The notes under the pieces: generated by a model
Told to the model about the DNA's origin: nothing
The model's input: only the letters and a program-made list of their open reading frames with translations
Databases searched by the model: none
Made by a program: the position numbers and the translations under genes
Source: Marinobacter sp. es.048
Lineage (GTDB): Bacteria; Pseudomonadota; Gammaproteobacteria; Pseudomonadales; Oleiphilaceae
Reading direction: 5' to 3'
Assembly: GCF_900188435.1 (NCBI RefSeq)
Contig: NZ_FYFA01000001.1
Location: forward strand, 434,001 to 498,000
DNA length: 64,000 bases
In this document: positions 53,321 through 61,049 of the stretch, one piece after another
How the letters are laid out: each line of letters opens with the position of its first letter
Position numbering within the stretch: position 1 is the first letter of the stretch

Positions 53321-53707
53321 TTGCTCGAAAACGCTGATCTGGGAAAACTGATTATCCGCCTGACTCTGGGCGGGCTGATGCTGTTCCACGGCATTGCCAA
53401 ACTGCTTAACGGTGTTGGTTTTATCGAAGGCGAACTGGCCAGCCACGGCCTGCCTACCTTTCTTGCCTACGGAGTATTTGTCGGCGAAATCATCGCGCCC
53501 CTTATGGTCGTTCTTGGCTACCAGACCCGGATCGGAGCACTGCTGATTGTTTTCAACATGTTGTTTGCCATCATCCTGGTCCATGGCAACGATCTCCTGA
53601 GCCTTGGACGCAGTGGCGGCTGGGCTCTGGAACTGCAGGGCTTCTTCCTGTTTACCGCCGTGGCAGTATTCTTCCTCGGCCCAGGCCGGTACAAGCTGAA
53701 GAACTGA
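53321..53707 (+). CDS. DoxX family membrane protein
   Basis: 128 residues with a TTG start at 53321 (GGAG nine bases upstream). Four hydrophobic helices and the DoxX family segments RLTLGGLMLFHGIAKLLNGV and LPTFLAYGVFVGEIIAPLMVVLG. DoxX-like proteins are linked to quinone or thiol redox chemistry at the membrane, without a single agreed role. It lies 16 bases after the globin gene and closes the operon, reinforcing a redox theme. Convergent with the GGDEF gene. Confidence 0.82.
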   Translation: MLENADLGKLIIRLTLGGLMLFHGIAKLLNGVGFIEGELASHGLPTFLAYGVFVGEIIAPLMVVLGYQTRIGALLIVFNMLFAIILVHGNDLLSLGRSGGWALELQGFFLFTAVAVFFLGPGRYKLKN

Positions 53708-53721
53708 TAATCAAAGGGAGC

Positions 53722-55518
53722 TCAGACACCGGGTACGGTCGCCGCCCTGACATCACGGGCCACCATGACCCGGTTTCGGCCGGACTCCTTGGCCGAGTAC
53801 AGGGCCTCGTCGGCCTGACGGATCAGTTCCTGGGGCTCCGTATCCGGATCCGGGACCACGCAGGCGACGCCTAAACTGATGGTGAGGCTGACGGGGGCCA
53901 CCCCTTCGCTGGAATGTACAGGCGAGCGGGCCACCGCCTGACGCACCCGTTCGGCAAGTCGAGCGGCACCATCCTGAGGTGTTGCCGGTAGCAGAATACT
54001 GAATTCCTCACCGCCATAACGGGCCAGCAGGTCCCCGGATCGCTGCACTTCTGCCGCACAAAGCGCAGCCACTTCTGTCAGGCAGTCGTCGCCCACCAGG
54101 TGGCCGAGCTCATCGTTTACCCGCTTGAAGTGATCGATATCCAGCATCAACAGGCTCAATGGATGAGCGTGTCGCTGAGCCCGCTTCCACTCCTCATTGA
54201 GTTTTTCATCAAACCGTCGACGGTTGGCCACGTGGGTCAGCCCATCGGTGAGGCTAATCGCCCTCAGCTGTTCATTGGCGCGCTCCAGTTCGTCGGTGCG
54301 CTCCTGAACCCGCATCTCCAGGGTTACGTTGGCCTGCTGCTGGATCGCCAGCGCCTGCTCCTGGGCCTCATGGCGTTTGCGACGCTCCAGATTGATCCGG
54401 TAAGCGAGGGCAAAGGACAGCAGAACCACCTCCAGCGCCACGCCAATCTGGGGCATGAACTCGGTCAGGAAACTGCGCGGCATCATACCGAGCTTGCTGA
54501 CGGCCAGAATCAAGTGGCCAATTAACAGGGGCGTCCAGGCCAGCACGTAAAAACCACCCAGCACCTGGCCCCTGCGCCACACCAGAAAACCGATGAACCA
54601 GGCCGCCGGAGTAACCACTGCCGCAATACCGCTAACCAGCACAATGCCAGTCTGATAACTGCCAAACAGGCCGAACAAGAAGCAGGCGAAAATAGCGGTC
54701 AGAACCCACTGCAGGAACCGGTAGCTTCTCAGGCTGTAAGACCGGATATTGAGGAAGCGGATTGCGAAAATAATGGCGGAGAAAAGGGCGAAACAGATAA
54801 CCGGAATGGTGAAATATCGGTTGATACCGGGAGCATCCGGCCACAGCCACTGAAACAGTAGGCCGTTGAAATTGAGCTGAACCAGCCCGGTAAACACAAC
54901 CGTCAGCACGTACCAGATGTAGGTGGAATGGCGCACAATAACGAACAGGAAGAGATTGTACAGCGCCATGGCAACAATTATGCCCAGAAACATCGTCTGC
55001 CAACCATAAGACAACTGCTCACTGGCGAGGAATTCCGCCGACGGAATGACTTCCAGAGGAATCTGCACAGAACCCAGGGTTTTTACCCGCACGAAGGCGG
55101 TGACCGGCTCGGTATTCGAGGGCACGAGGAAAACAAAATTACGATGGTGAATCGGGCGACTGCTGAAGGGCATGGTGTCGCCGGTGTGGTGGATCTGGAT
55201 AAGCTCACCGTTGAGGACCCAGTGCACAGAGACCTCATCCAGCAACGGATAACCAATTTCCATCACCCGGTTCGCCGGGTCAGGCGGAATCTCGACTTTC
55301 AGCCAGAAACTGCCATCGCTGAAGCCACGGTTGAACACCTCACTTGAGCCGGATGTCTGCCAGTCGCTCGGGGGCAGGCCGCGAACGTCCTCCAGCGCCA
55401 ATTCATCAGCGGGCGCTTCCAGCCAGTCAAATGCGACGGGAGCAGCCTGAACAGGTGCGCTGGCCAGACATGCCAGCGACAATAAAATCAGAAGGATGCA
55501 GGATAACTGCCGCATCAT
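53722..55518 (-). CDS. 7TMR-DISM diguanylate cyclase
   Basis: 598 residues. Signal peptide about 1-26 (VQA). Periplasmic DISMED2 domain (about 30-165; DGSFWLKVEIPPDP), seven membrane helices (about 175-380), coiled coil (about 385-430) and a GGDEF domain at the C-terminus with DGLTHVANRRRFDE, DIDHFKRVND and intact GGEEF. RxxD-type inhibitory residues are not evident. It should synthesise c-di-GMP under control of a periplasmic ligand. It converges (14 bases) with the DoxX gene, so a synthase and a phosphodiesterase operon sit back to back. Confidence 0.9.
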   Translation of the reverse strand: MMRQLSCILLILLSLACLASAPVQAAPVAFDWLEAPADELALEDVRGLPPSDWQTSGSSEVFNRGFSDGSFWLKVEIPPDPANRVMEIGYPLLDEVSVHWVLNGELIQIHHTGDTMPFSSRPIHHRNFVFLVPSNTEPVTAFVRVKTLGSVQIPLEVIPSAEFLASEQLSYGWQTMFLGIIVAMALYNLFLFVIVRHSTYIWYVLTVVFTGLVQLNFNGLLFQWLWPDAPGINRYFTIPVICFALFSAIIFAIRFLNIRSYSLRSYRFLQWVLTAIFACFLFGLFGSYQTGIVLVSGIAAVVTPAAWFIGFLVWRRGQVLGGFYVLAWTPLLIGHLILAVSKLGMMPRSFLTEFMPQIGVALEVVLLSFALAYRINLERRKRHEAQEQALAIQQQANVTLEMRVQERTDELERANEQLRAISLTDGLTHVANRRRFDEKLNEEWKRAQRHAHPLSLLMLDIDHFKRVNDELGHLVGDDCLTEVAALCAAEVQRSGDLLARYGGEEFSILLPATPQDGAARLAERVRQAVARSPVHSSEGVAPVSLTISLGVACVVPDPDTEPQELIRQADEALYSAKESGRNRVMVARDVRAATVPGV

Positions 55519-55676
55519 AGCGGTTTCCGGTTTCCGGGCCTGGCCGGGTGTTCTACACTTTCAGGCCCTGACTGAGTCGTGCGCATCCCTGCAATTGTTT
55601 CCAGTTTAGACGGTTGCGCGTGCTACGTCCTCCGTAACGACAGGGCCAGCATAGCCCGAATCCATTGAGGCCAATA

Positions 55677-55907
55677 ATGACCGAGCGCAAGAACGAAATA
55701 CGTCCGGGTAAATACCGACACTACAAGGGCAAGGATTATGAAGTCATCGGCGTTGCCCGGCACAGCGAGACCGAGGAGCAGATGGTGGTCTACCGCTGCC
55801 TTTACGGTGACTACAGCCTCTGGGTGCGCCCTCTGACCATGTTCCGGGAAACCGTGGAAGTTGCCGGTGAACAGGTGCCCCGCTTTGCCCGGCTCGATGA
55901 AGCCTGA
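55677..55907 (+). CDS. DUF1653 family small protein
   Basis: 76 residues from MTERKNEIRPGKYRHYKGKD; ATG at 55677 with GAGG upstream. The DUF1653 core is clear: PGKYRHYKGKDYEVIGVARHSETEEQMVVYRCLYGDYSLWVRPLTMF. A small beta-barrel (SH3-like) soluble protein of unknown function. Its own short transcription unit; the next gene begins 117 bases downstream with a hairpin in between. Confidence 0.88.
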   Translation: MTERKNEIRPGKYRHYKGKDYEVIGVARHSETEEQMVVYRCLYGDYSLWVRPLTMFRETVEVAGEQVPRFARLDEA

Positions 55908-55970
55908 CCGTTACACAACCGCTTTGACTACCGCGACCTTTTCCTGCACATTACCGCGCTTTTCATGATG

Positions 55971-55991
55971 CCGGCCCCCGCAAGGGGCCGG
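55971..55991 (+). other. GC-rich hairpin in the antiporter leader
   Basis: CCGGCCCC-CGCAA-GGGGCCGG makes an eight-pair stem 33 bases upstream of the antiporter ATG. No T-run follows, so it may be the end structure of the DUF1653 message or a leader element. Confidence 0.4.
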
Positions 55992-56023
55992 AACAACCGT
56001 TAATTCCTACCCGGAGTTTTGCC

Positions 56024-57346
56024 ATGAATGCCGTCGTTGCCGCGGTCGCGATTATGCTCGTCCTGAGTTTGTGCCGCATCCACGTTGTTGTTGCCCTGAT
56101 CATCGGCGCCGTATCCGGTGGCCTGATTGCAGGAATGTCCCTGCAAGCCACCATCGAAGCCTTCAATAGCGGCCTCGGCGGCGGTGCCACCGTGGCACTG
56201 TCCTACGCCACGCTCGGTGCCTTCGCCGTTGCCATTGGAAAGTCCGGTCTCGCTCACGCCCTGGCCGACCGGGCCGTGGCTCTGGTGGGCCGTCAGGAGG
56301 AAGGCGCCGCCGTAAACGGCATCCGCTTTCTGATCATCGGCCTGCTGCTGGCCATTGCCATCTCGTCCCAGAACATCCTGCCGATCCACATCGCCTTCAT
56401 CCCCCTGGTGGTACCGCCGCTGCTCTACGTGATGGCCAAACTGAACATGGATCGCCGCCTGGTCGCTTGCGTATTGACCTTCGGCCTGATCACCCCATAC
56501 ATGTTCCTACCCGTCGGCTTCGGCGGCATCTACCTGAACGAAATCCTGATCGCCAAGATCAACGCCAACGGCGTCGATGCCTCCGGCCTGAGCGTCATGA
56601 AAGCCATGGCCCTGCCGGCATTGGGCATGCTGTGCGGCTTGCTGATCGCCGTCTTTTTCAGCTACCGCAGTGGTCGCACCTATAACCTGGAAACCATAAC
56701 CAAGGCCGAACGGGTAGATACCAGCTACAGCCCGCGCACCCTGGTTATGGCCCTGTTAGCCATCGTCACCGCCTTCGTGGTGCAGCTCTGGCTGGGCTCG
56801 ATGATCCTGGGCGCGCTGGCCGGTTTCGTACTGTTCAATCTGTCCGGTGTGGTGCGCTGGAAAGAGGCCGACGACCTGTTCACCGAAGGCATGAAGATGC
56901 TGGCCATGATCGGCTTCATCATGATCGCGGCGTCTGGTTTTGCCGAGGTGATGCGGGAAACCGGTGAAATTGCCGCACTGGTGGACAGCTCCGTGGCCAC
57001 CATCGGCGAGAACAAGGCCATGGCGGCGCTGTTGATGCTGGTGGTGGGCCTGCTGATCACTATGGGTATCGGTTCCTCCTTCTCCACCATCCCGATCATC
57101 GCGGCCCTGTACGTGCCCCTGGCCCTGCAACTGGGTTTCAGCGCGCTGGCAATCGTGGCCCTGGTCGGCACCGCCGGCGCCCTGGGGGATGCCGGTTCCC
57201 CGGCCTCCGACTCCACCCTCGGACCCACCGCCGGCCTGAACGCCGACGGCCAGCACAACCACATCTGGGATACCGTGGTGCCAACGTTCCTGCACTACAA
57301 CCTGCCGTTGCTTGGCTTTGGGTGGTTGGCGGCTATGGTTCTTTAA
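56024..57346 (+). CDS. NhaC-like Na+/H+ antiporter family protein
   Basis: 440 residues, GGAG seven bases before the ATG. Eleven to twelve hydrophobic helices in two halves. Family motifs [66 protein letters not shown] and [33 protein letters not shown] are present. The last matches the ArsB/NhaC-related YuiF group, which has also been linked to amino-acid exchange. Ion and substrate cannot be settled. It ends at a family 2 inverted repeat. Confidence 0.8.
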   Translation: MNAVVAAVAIMLVLSLCRIHVVVALIIGAVSGGLIAGMSLQATIEAFNSGLGGGATVALSYATLGAFAVAIGKSGLAHALADRAVALVGRQEEGAAVNGIRFLIIGLLLAIAISSQNILPIHIAFIPLVVPPLLYVMAKLNMDRRLVACVLTFGLITPYMFLPVGFGGIYLNEILIAKINANGVDASGLSVMKAMALPALGMLCGLLIAVFFSYRSGRTYNLETITKAERVDTSYSPRTLVMALLAIVTAFVVQLWLGSMILGALAGFVLFNLSGVVRWKEADDLFTEGMKMLAMIGFIMIAASGFAEVMRETGEIAALVDSSVATIGENKAMAALLMLVVGLLITMGIGSSFSTIPIIAALYVPLALQLGFSALAIVALVGTAGALGDAGSPASDSTLGPTAGLNADGQHNHIWDTVVPTFLHYNLPLLGFGWLAAMVL

Positions 57347-57373
57347 GCTCGGAGGTGGCTTTGTAGCCTTCGT

Positions 57374-57490
57374 GTTGAGGGGAGTTGCGAGGGTGTGGGT
57401 GTGCTTTTCTGCCGGGAAAAAGATGTCTGAGCGAAGCGAGTTGCTTTTCCCCAGAAGAAAAGCATTCCCATGGCCTCTCACCCCCTCAAC
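57374..57490. repeat. Intergenic inverted repeat, family 2, copy 2 (convergent 3' ends)
   Basis: Outer GTTGAGGGG (57374-57382) pairs with CCCCTCAAC (57482-57490). The inner core repeats that of the copy at 29913: CTTTTC/GAAAAG boxes around GATGTCTGAGCGAAGCGAGT. It lies between the antiporter and the YheV gene, which converge here. Confidence 0.75.
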
Positions 57491-57511
57491 CAGAAGGCTG
57501 AGAGATAACGA

Positions 57512-57769
57512 TCAATCCTCGTCGTCGGCAGCAGACTTGAAAAACACCACCTGCTTGACGGTGTGATCGTCCTCGTTCTTGCGCTTGTTCACCCGCGTCT
57601 CGAGTTCGGGGTTGGACGGTTGTTCGGCATCGGACACCGCGTCGGTAAAGCCGCAGGCCACGCACTCGCGAACCTGGTCATCGTCGTCGGTGGTGAACAT
57701 CATGATCTTGTCCATCTCCGCGCAGCGGGGACAGACGGCGCCGGCGATAAAACGTTTTGGACTCGCCAT
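57512..57769 (-). CDS. yheV: YheV-like zinc-ribbon protein
   Basis: 85 residues, ATG at 57767-57769 with GGAG seven bases away. CPRC (about 13-16) and CVAC (about 37-40) form a zinc ribbon; the remainder is acidic and ends EED. Matches YheV-type putative metal-binding proteins, whose function is not established. It lies downstream of prlC in the same direction, with a palindromic repeat between them, and may be co-transcribed. Confidence 0.82.
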   Translation of the reverse strand: MASPKRFIAGAVCPRCAEMDKIMMFTTDDDDQVRECVACGFTDAVSDAEQPSNPELETRVNKRKNEDDHTVKQVVFFKSAADDED

Positions 57770-57797
57770 AATAAAACTCCCGTAAATTTGGGCAGTG

Positions 57798-57899
57798 GTT
57801 GTCGGGTTACGGCCGTTGGCCTAACCCGACCTACATGCTCGGGCCATGCTTGGCTCCAAACGTCACGTAGGTCGGATTAGCAAAGCGTAATCCGACAAC
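57798..57899. repeat. Composite palindromic repeat, family 3, copy 2
   Basis: Two hairpin units in inverted orientation: 57798-57834 (GTTGTCGGGTTACG ... AACCCGACCTAC) and 57867-57899 (GTAGGTCGGATTAG ... AATCCGACAAC). Together they form a larger inverted repeat with a 32-base centre. The same unit occurs once at 15792-15826. Located between prlC and yheV. Confidence 0.8.
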
Positions 57900-57942
57900 A
57901 GCCGGATCAGCTTCAAAGGCTGCAAAACAACCCTCGCTATCG

Positions 57943-59988
57943 TCAGGCAGCTTCGTCCGTGATGCCGGTTTGTTTCAGTAGCGCATCCACCTGCGGTTCG
58001 CGACCCCGGAAGGCCTTGAACAGTTCCATGGGCTCCTGCGAGCCGCCTTTCTCCAGGATATTGTGAAGGAAGGCCTTGCCGGTTTCCGGGTCGAAGATGC
58101 CTTTTTCCTCGAACAGGGAGAAGGCATCAGCCGCCAACACTTCCGCCCACTTGTAGCTGTAATAGCCTGCGGCGTAGCCACCGGCAAAGATGTGCGAGAA
58201 GGAGTTGGGGAAGCGGTTGAATTCCGGTGCTTCTACCACGGCAATCTCGCTGCGCACTTTGCGGTGCATGTCCAGTGGGTTGGTGGGCGCTTCGTCGGTG
58301 AATTCCGCGTGCAGGCGGAAGTCGAAGAGGGAGAATTCGAGCTGGCGCACCATGCCCATGCCGGACTGGAAGTTCTTGGCCGCCAGCAGTTTCTGCAGCA
58401 GGTCTTCCGGCAGCGGTTCGCCGGTTTCATGATGCGAGGCAATCAAGTCCAGAGACTCCGGATTCCAGCACCAGTTTTCCAGGAACTGGCTGGGCAGCTC
58501 GACGGCGTCCCAAGCAACACCATTGATACCGGAAACGTCCAGCACATCCACCTGGGTCAGCATGTGGTGCAGGCCATGGCCGAATTCGTGGAACAGGGTG
58601 GTGACCTCGTCGTGGGTCAGCAGTGACGGCTTGCCGTTGACGGGCGGTGTAAAGTTGCAGGTCAGGAAAGCCACCGGCAGCTGGAGCTGACCACGGAGGT
58701 TGCGCCAGCGCACCCGGCAATCAGCCATCCAGGCGCCACCGCGTTTGCCCTGGCGGGCATAGAGGTCGAGATAGAACCAGGCCAGGGGCTCGCCATTGCG
58801 GCTGATGCAATACGCCGTGGCATCCTCGTGCCAGGTTTCCACTTCGGGCTTCGCTTCAATCTGTACATCAAACAGCTTCTCTGCCACACGGAACAGGCCC
58901 GGTACCACCTTGTTCACCGGGAACCAGGGGCGCAGGGTTTCCGGGGAGATGTCGTAGCGCTTCTGGCGCAGCTTTTCGCTGTAATAACCGATATCCCAGG
59001 CCTGCAATTCCTCCGCGTTGTATTCATCCTTCGCGAACGCCTTCAGATCGGCAAACTCTTTCTCGGCCTGGGGCTTGGACTTGGCTGCCAGCTGGTTCAG
59101 GAACTCCAGCACCTCGTCGCTACTGCGGGCCATCTTGGTGGCCAGGGAGCGCTCGGCATAGTTATTAAAGCCCAGCAGCTTGGCCTGAGCGTGGCGGCGC
59201 TTGAGGATCTCCGCCATCACCGGGGTGTTATCCCACTGGCCGGCATCCGGGCCCTGGTCGGAGGCGCGGGTCACAAAGGCCTCATAGACTTCCCGGCGCA
59301 GATCCCGGTTGTCACAGTAGGTCATGACCGGGAAGAAACTGGGGAAATCCAGGGTGATCACGTAGCCTTCCAGATCTTTCTGGCGGGCGGCCTGTTTGGC
59401 GCTTTCAATCGCAGTCTCGGGGACGCCGGCGAGTTCATCGACGTCGGTGATGTGTTTGAACCAGTGCTGGGTAGCATCCAGCACGTTATCGCTGAACTTG
59501 TTGGACAGCTCGGACAGCTCCCGCGACAGCTCGGCGTACTGCTTCTTCTTATCTTCCTGCAGGTCCACACCACCCAGGTGAAAGTCCCGGAGCGTGTTCT
59601 GCACGGACTTGCGCTGGGCCTCGTTCAAGTTATTGAAATCGTCCCGATCGGCCAGCTTCTTATAGGCGTCACACAAGGCTGCGTTCTGGCTCACCTCAGT
59701 GCTGTACTCGGTGAGCTTCTCCAGGCAGTTCTTGTAAACCTTGCGCAGCTCGTCATTGTTCATCACGCCGTTCAGGTGCGAGATCACCGACCAGGCGTTG
59801 CTCAGCTTGTCGTCCAGCGCCTGCATCGGCTGCGCCAGGGTTTCCCAGGTGGGATCGTCCTGCTCTGCGATTTGGCTGATTTTCATCCGGTTTTCACTGA
59901 GAATCTGGTCAATTGCCGTTTCCATGTGTTCGGTGCGGACATGGTCAAATTTCGGCAACAGGTCGTCAGTCAGTAGCGGGTTATTCAT
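57943..59988 (-). CDS. prlC: Oligopeptidase A
   Basis: 681 residues, the usual length for PrlC (M3 metallopeptidase). Zinc site HEFGH in VTTLFHEFGHGLHHML, with the downstream Glu in the SQFLENWCWNPESL helix. Typical start PLLTDDLLPKFDHVRTEHME. It degrades short peptides, including signal-peptide fragments, in the cytoplasm. ATG at 59986-59988 follows AAGGGG. A family 1 inverted repeat lies in the divergent region before gamma-carbonic anhydrase. Confidence 0.95.
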   Translation of the reverse strand: MNNPLLTDDLLPKFDHVRTEHMETAIDQILSENRMKISQIAEQDDPTWETLAQPMQALDDKLSNAWSVISHLNGVMNNDELRKVYKNCLEKLTEYSTEVSQNAALCDAYKKLADRDDFNNLNEAQRKSVQNTLRDFHLGGVDLQEDKKKQYAELSRELSELSNKFSDNVLDATQHWFKHITDVDELAGVPETAIESAKQAARQKDLEGYVITLDFPSFFPVMTYCDNRDLRREVYEAFVTRASDQGPDAGQWDNTPVMAEILKRRHAQAKLLGFNNYAERSLATKMARSSDEVLEFLNQLAAKSKPQAEKEFADLKAFAKDEYNAEELQAWDIGYYSEKLRQKRYDISPETLRPWFPVNKVVPGLFRVAEKLFDVQIEAKPEVETWHEDATAYCISRNGEPLAWFYLDLYARQGKRGGAWMADCRVRWRNLRGQLQLPVAFLTCNFTPPVNGKPSLLTHDEVTTLFHEFGHGLHHMLTQVDVLDVSGINGVAWDAVELPSQFLENWCWNPESLDLIASHHETGEPLPEDLLQKLLAAKNFQSGMGMVRQLEFSLFDFRLHAEFTDEAPTNPLDMHRKVRSEIAVVEAPEFNRFPNSFSHIFAGGYAAGYYSYKWAEVLAADAFSLFEEKGIFDPETGKAFLHNILEKGGSQEPMELFKAFRGREPQVDALLKQTGITDEAA

Positions 59989-60051
59989 AGGTCCCCTTCT
60001 CAGCTAGTCGAATCTTGGGTAGTTTGGTTTCTTCAGGTTATGGGGCTGGCA

Positions 60052-60159
60052 CCTGTGGGAGAGGCCCTTCCAAAACACGCTCCTTGCGGCAAATCCCTGT
60101 GACGCTTGACTGTCGCCATCCAAGGCGACAGACAGTTTTGGAAGGGCCTCTCCCACAGG
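60052..60159. repeat. Long inverted repeat, family 1, copy 2
   Basis: 108 bp with perfect 25-bp arms (60052-60076 and 60135-60159) and a 58-base centre, the same centre length as copy 1 at 15595. The conserved parts are the AAAAC arm ends, ACGCTCCTTGCGGCA and TGTGACGCTTG. An inner CTGTCGCC/GGCGACAG hairpin is present here. The arms differ from copy 1 but compensate perfectly. It sits in the divergent region between prlC and the carbonic anhydrase gene. Confidence 0.85.
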
Positions 60160-60200
60160 CACCCCGAGCCACCGGGTAATTCATCAATGAGTACTATGTA

Positions 60201-60737
60201 ATGACGAATATACGTTCACACAAGGGTATCACGCCACATTTTGGGGAACGCGCGTGGGTAGATCCAAGTGCCGTTGTGATCGGCGATGTGGAAGCCGGCG
60301 ATGATGTTTCCATCTGGCCGATGACCGTGGTGCGTGGCGATATGCACAAAATCCGTATCGGGCATCGGTGCAGCATCCAGGATGGGTCCGTACTGCACAT
60401 CACCCACGCGAGTGACTACAACCCCGGTGGTTATCCGCTCACCCTGGGAGACGACGTGACCGTCGGCCACAAGGCACTTTTGCATGGCTGCACCATCGGC
60501 AGTCGGGTGCTGGTCGGCATGGGCTGCATTATTATGGATGGAGCCGTCGTGGAGGACGAGGTGATTGTTGCGGCAGGTTGTCTGGTGCCGCCGGGCAAGA
60601 CTCTTGAATCCGGTCACCTTTACGTGGGATCGCCCTGCAAAAAAGCCCGGGCGCTAACCGAGAAGGAACGGGGGTTCTTCAGATACACCGCCGCCAACTA
60701 TGTCCGACTCAAGAATGAATACCTTAACGATCAGTAA
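60201..60737 (+). CDS. Gamma-class carbonic anhydrase family protein
   Basis: 178 residues. Left-handed beta-helix hexapeptide repeats run from VDPSAVVIGDVEAGDDVSIWPMTVVRGD to about residue 150. Zinc-ligand histidines of the YrdA/gamma-CA type occur around VLHITHAS and VGHKALLHGC. A C-terminal helix (EKERGFFRYTAANYVRL) packs on the trimer. Bacterial YrdA-like members may have weak or no anhydrase activity. No clear ribosome site precedes the ATG, though the N-terminus MTNIRSHKG is typical. Confidence 0.9.
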   Translation: MTNIRSHKGITPHFGERAWVDPSAVVIGDVEAGDDVSIWPMTVVRGDMHKIRIGHRCSIQDGSVLHITHASDYNPGGYPLTLGDDVTVGHKALLHGCTIGSRVLVGMGCIIMDGAVVEDEVIVAAGCLVPPGKTLESGHLYVGSPCKKARALTEKERGFFRYTAANYVRLKNEYLNDQ

Positions 60738-60803
60738 GCCAGTGGTCTGAACTCAAGGCCGTAGCCGTATGTTTCGCAGTAACCCCGCATCCCGGAGGCC
60801 CTT

Positions 60804-61049
60804 GTGGACACGTCGGACGAACCGTTTGATCGAGCATTGCTGTACCTGCGCGCTGCAGGCCATGACACCGGTCCGGAAACCCGGGCGCGGTTACACAGCA
60901 TGCTGCAGGCGCGCGGGGCTGAACACCCGGCCTTGAATGCCGGACAGTTACTGGAGCAAATGCCCCGGTGGTTTGCCCTGCCCGGGCCTAGTCAGCGTCC
61001 TCATCTGCCACCGATAACCCGGGCCAGTATCGGATACCCCCGTGAATAA
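60804..61049 (+). CDS. Small protein upstream of opgH, function unknown
   Basis: 81 residues from a GTG start with GGAGG five bases upstream. Helical and acidic at the N-terminus, Pro-rich at the end (LPGPSQRPHLPPITRASIGY). It overlaps the opgH start by eight bases, so it is translationally coupled to it. I do not recognise the family. It may be a separated version of the cytoplasmic N-terminal region that OpgH proteins of Escherichia and Pseudomonas carry and that the OpgH here lacks. Confidence 0.6.
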   Translation: MDTSDEPFDRALLYLRAAGHDTGPETRARLHSMLQARGAEHPALNAGQLLEQMPRWFALPGPSQRPHLPPITRASIGYPRE

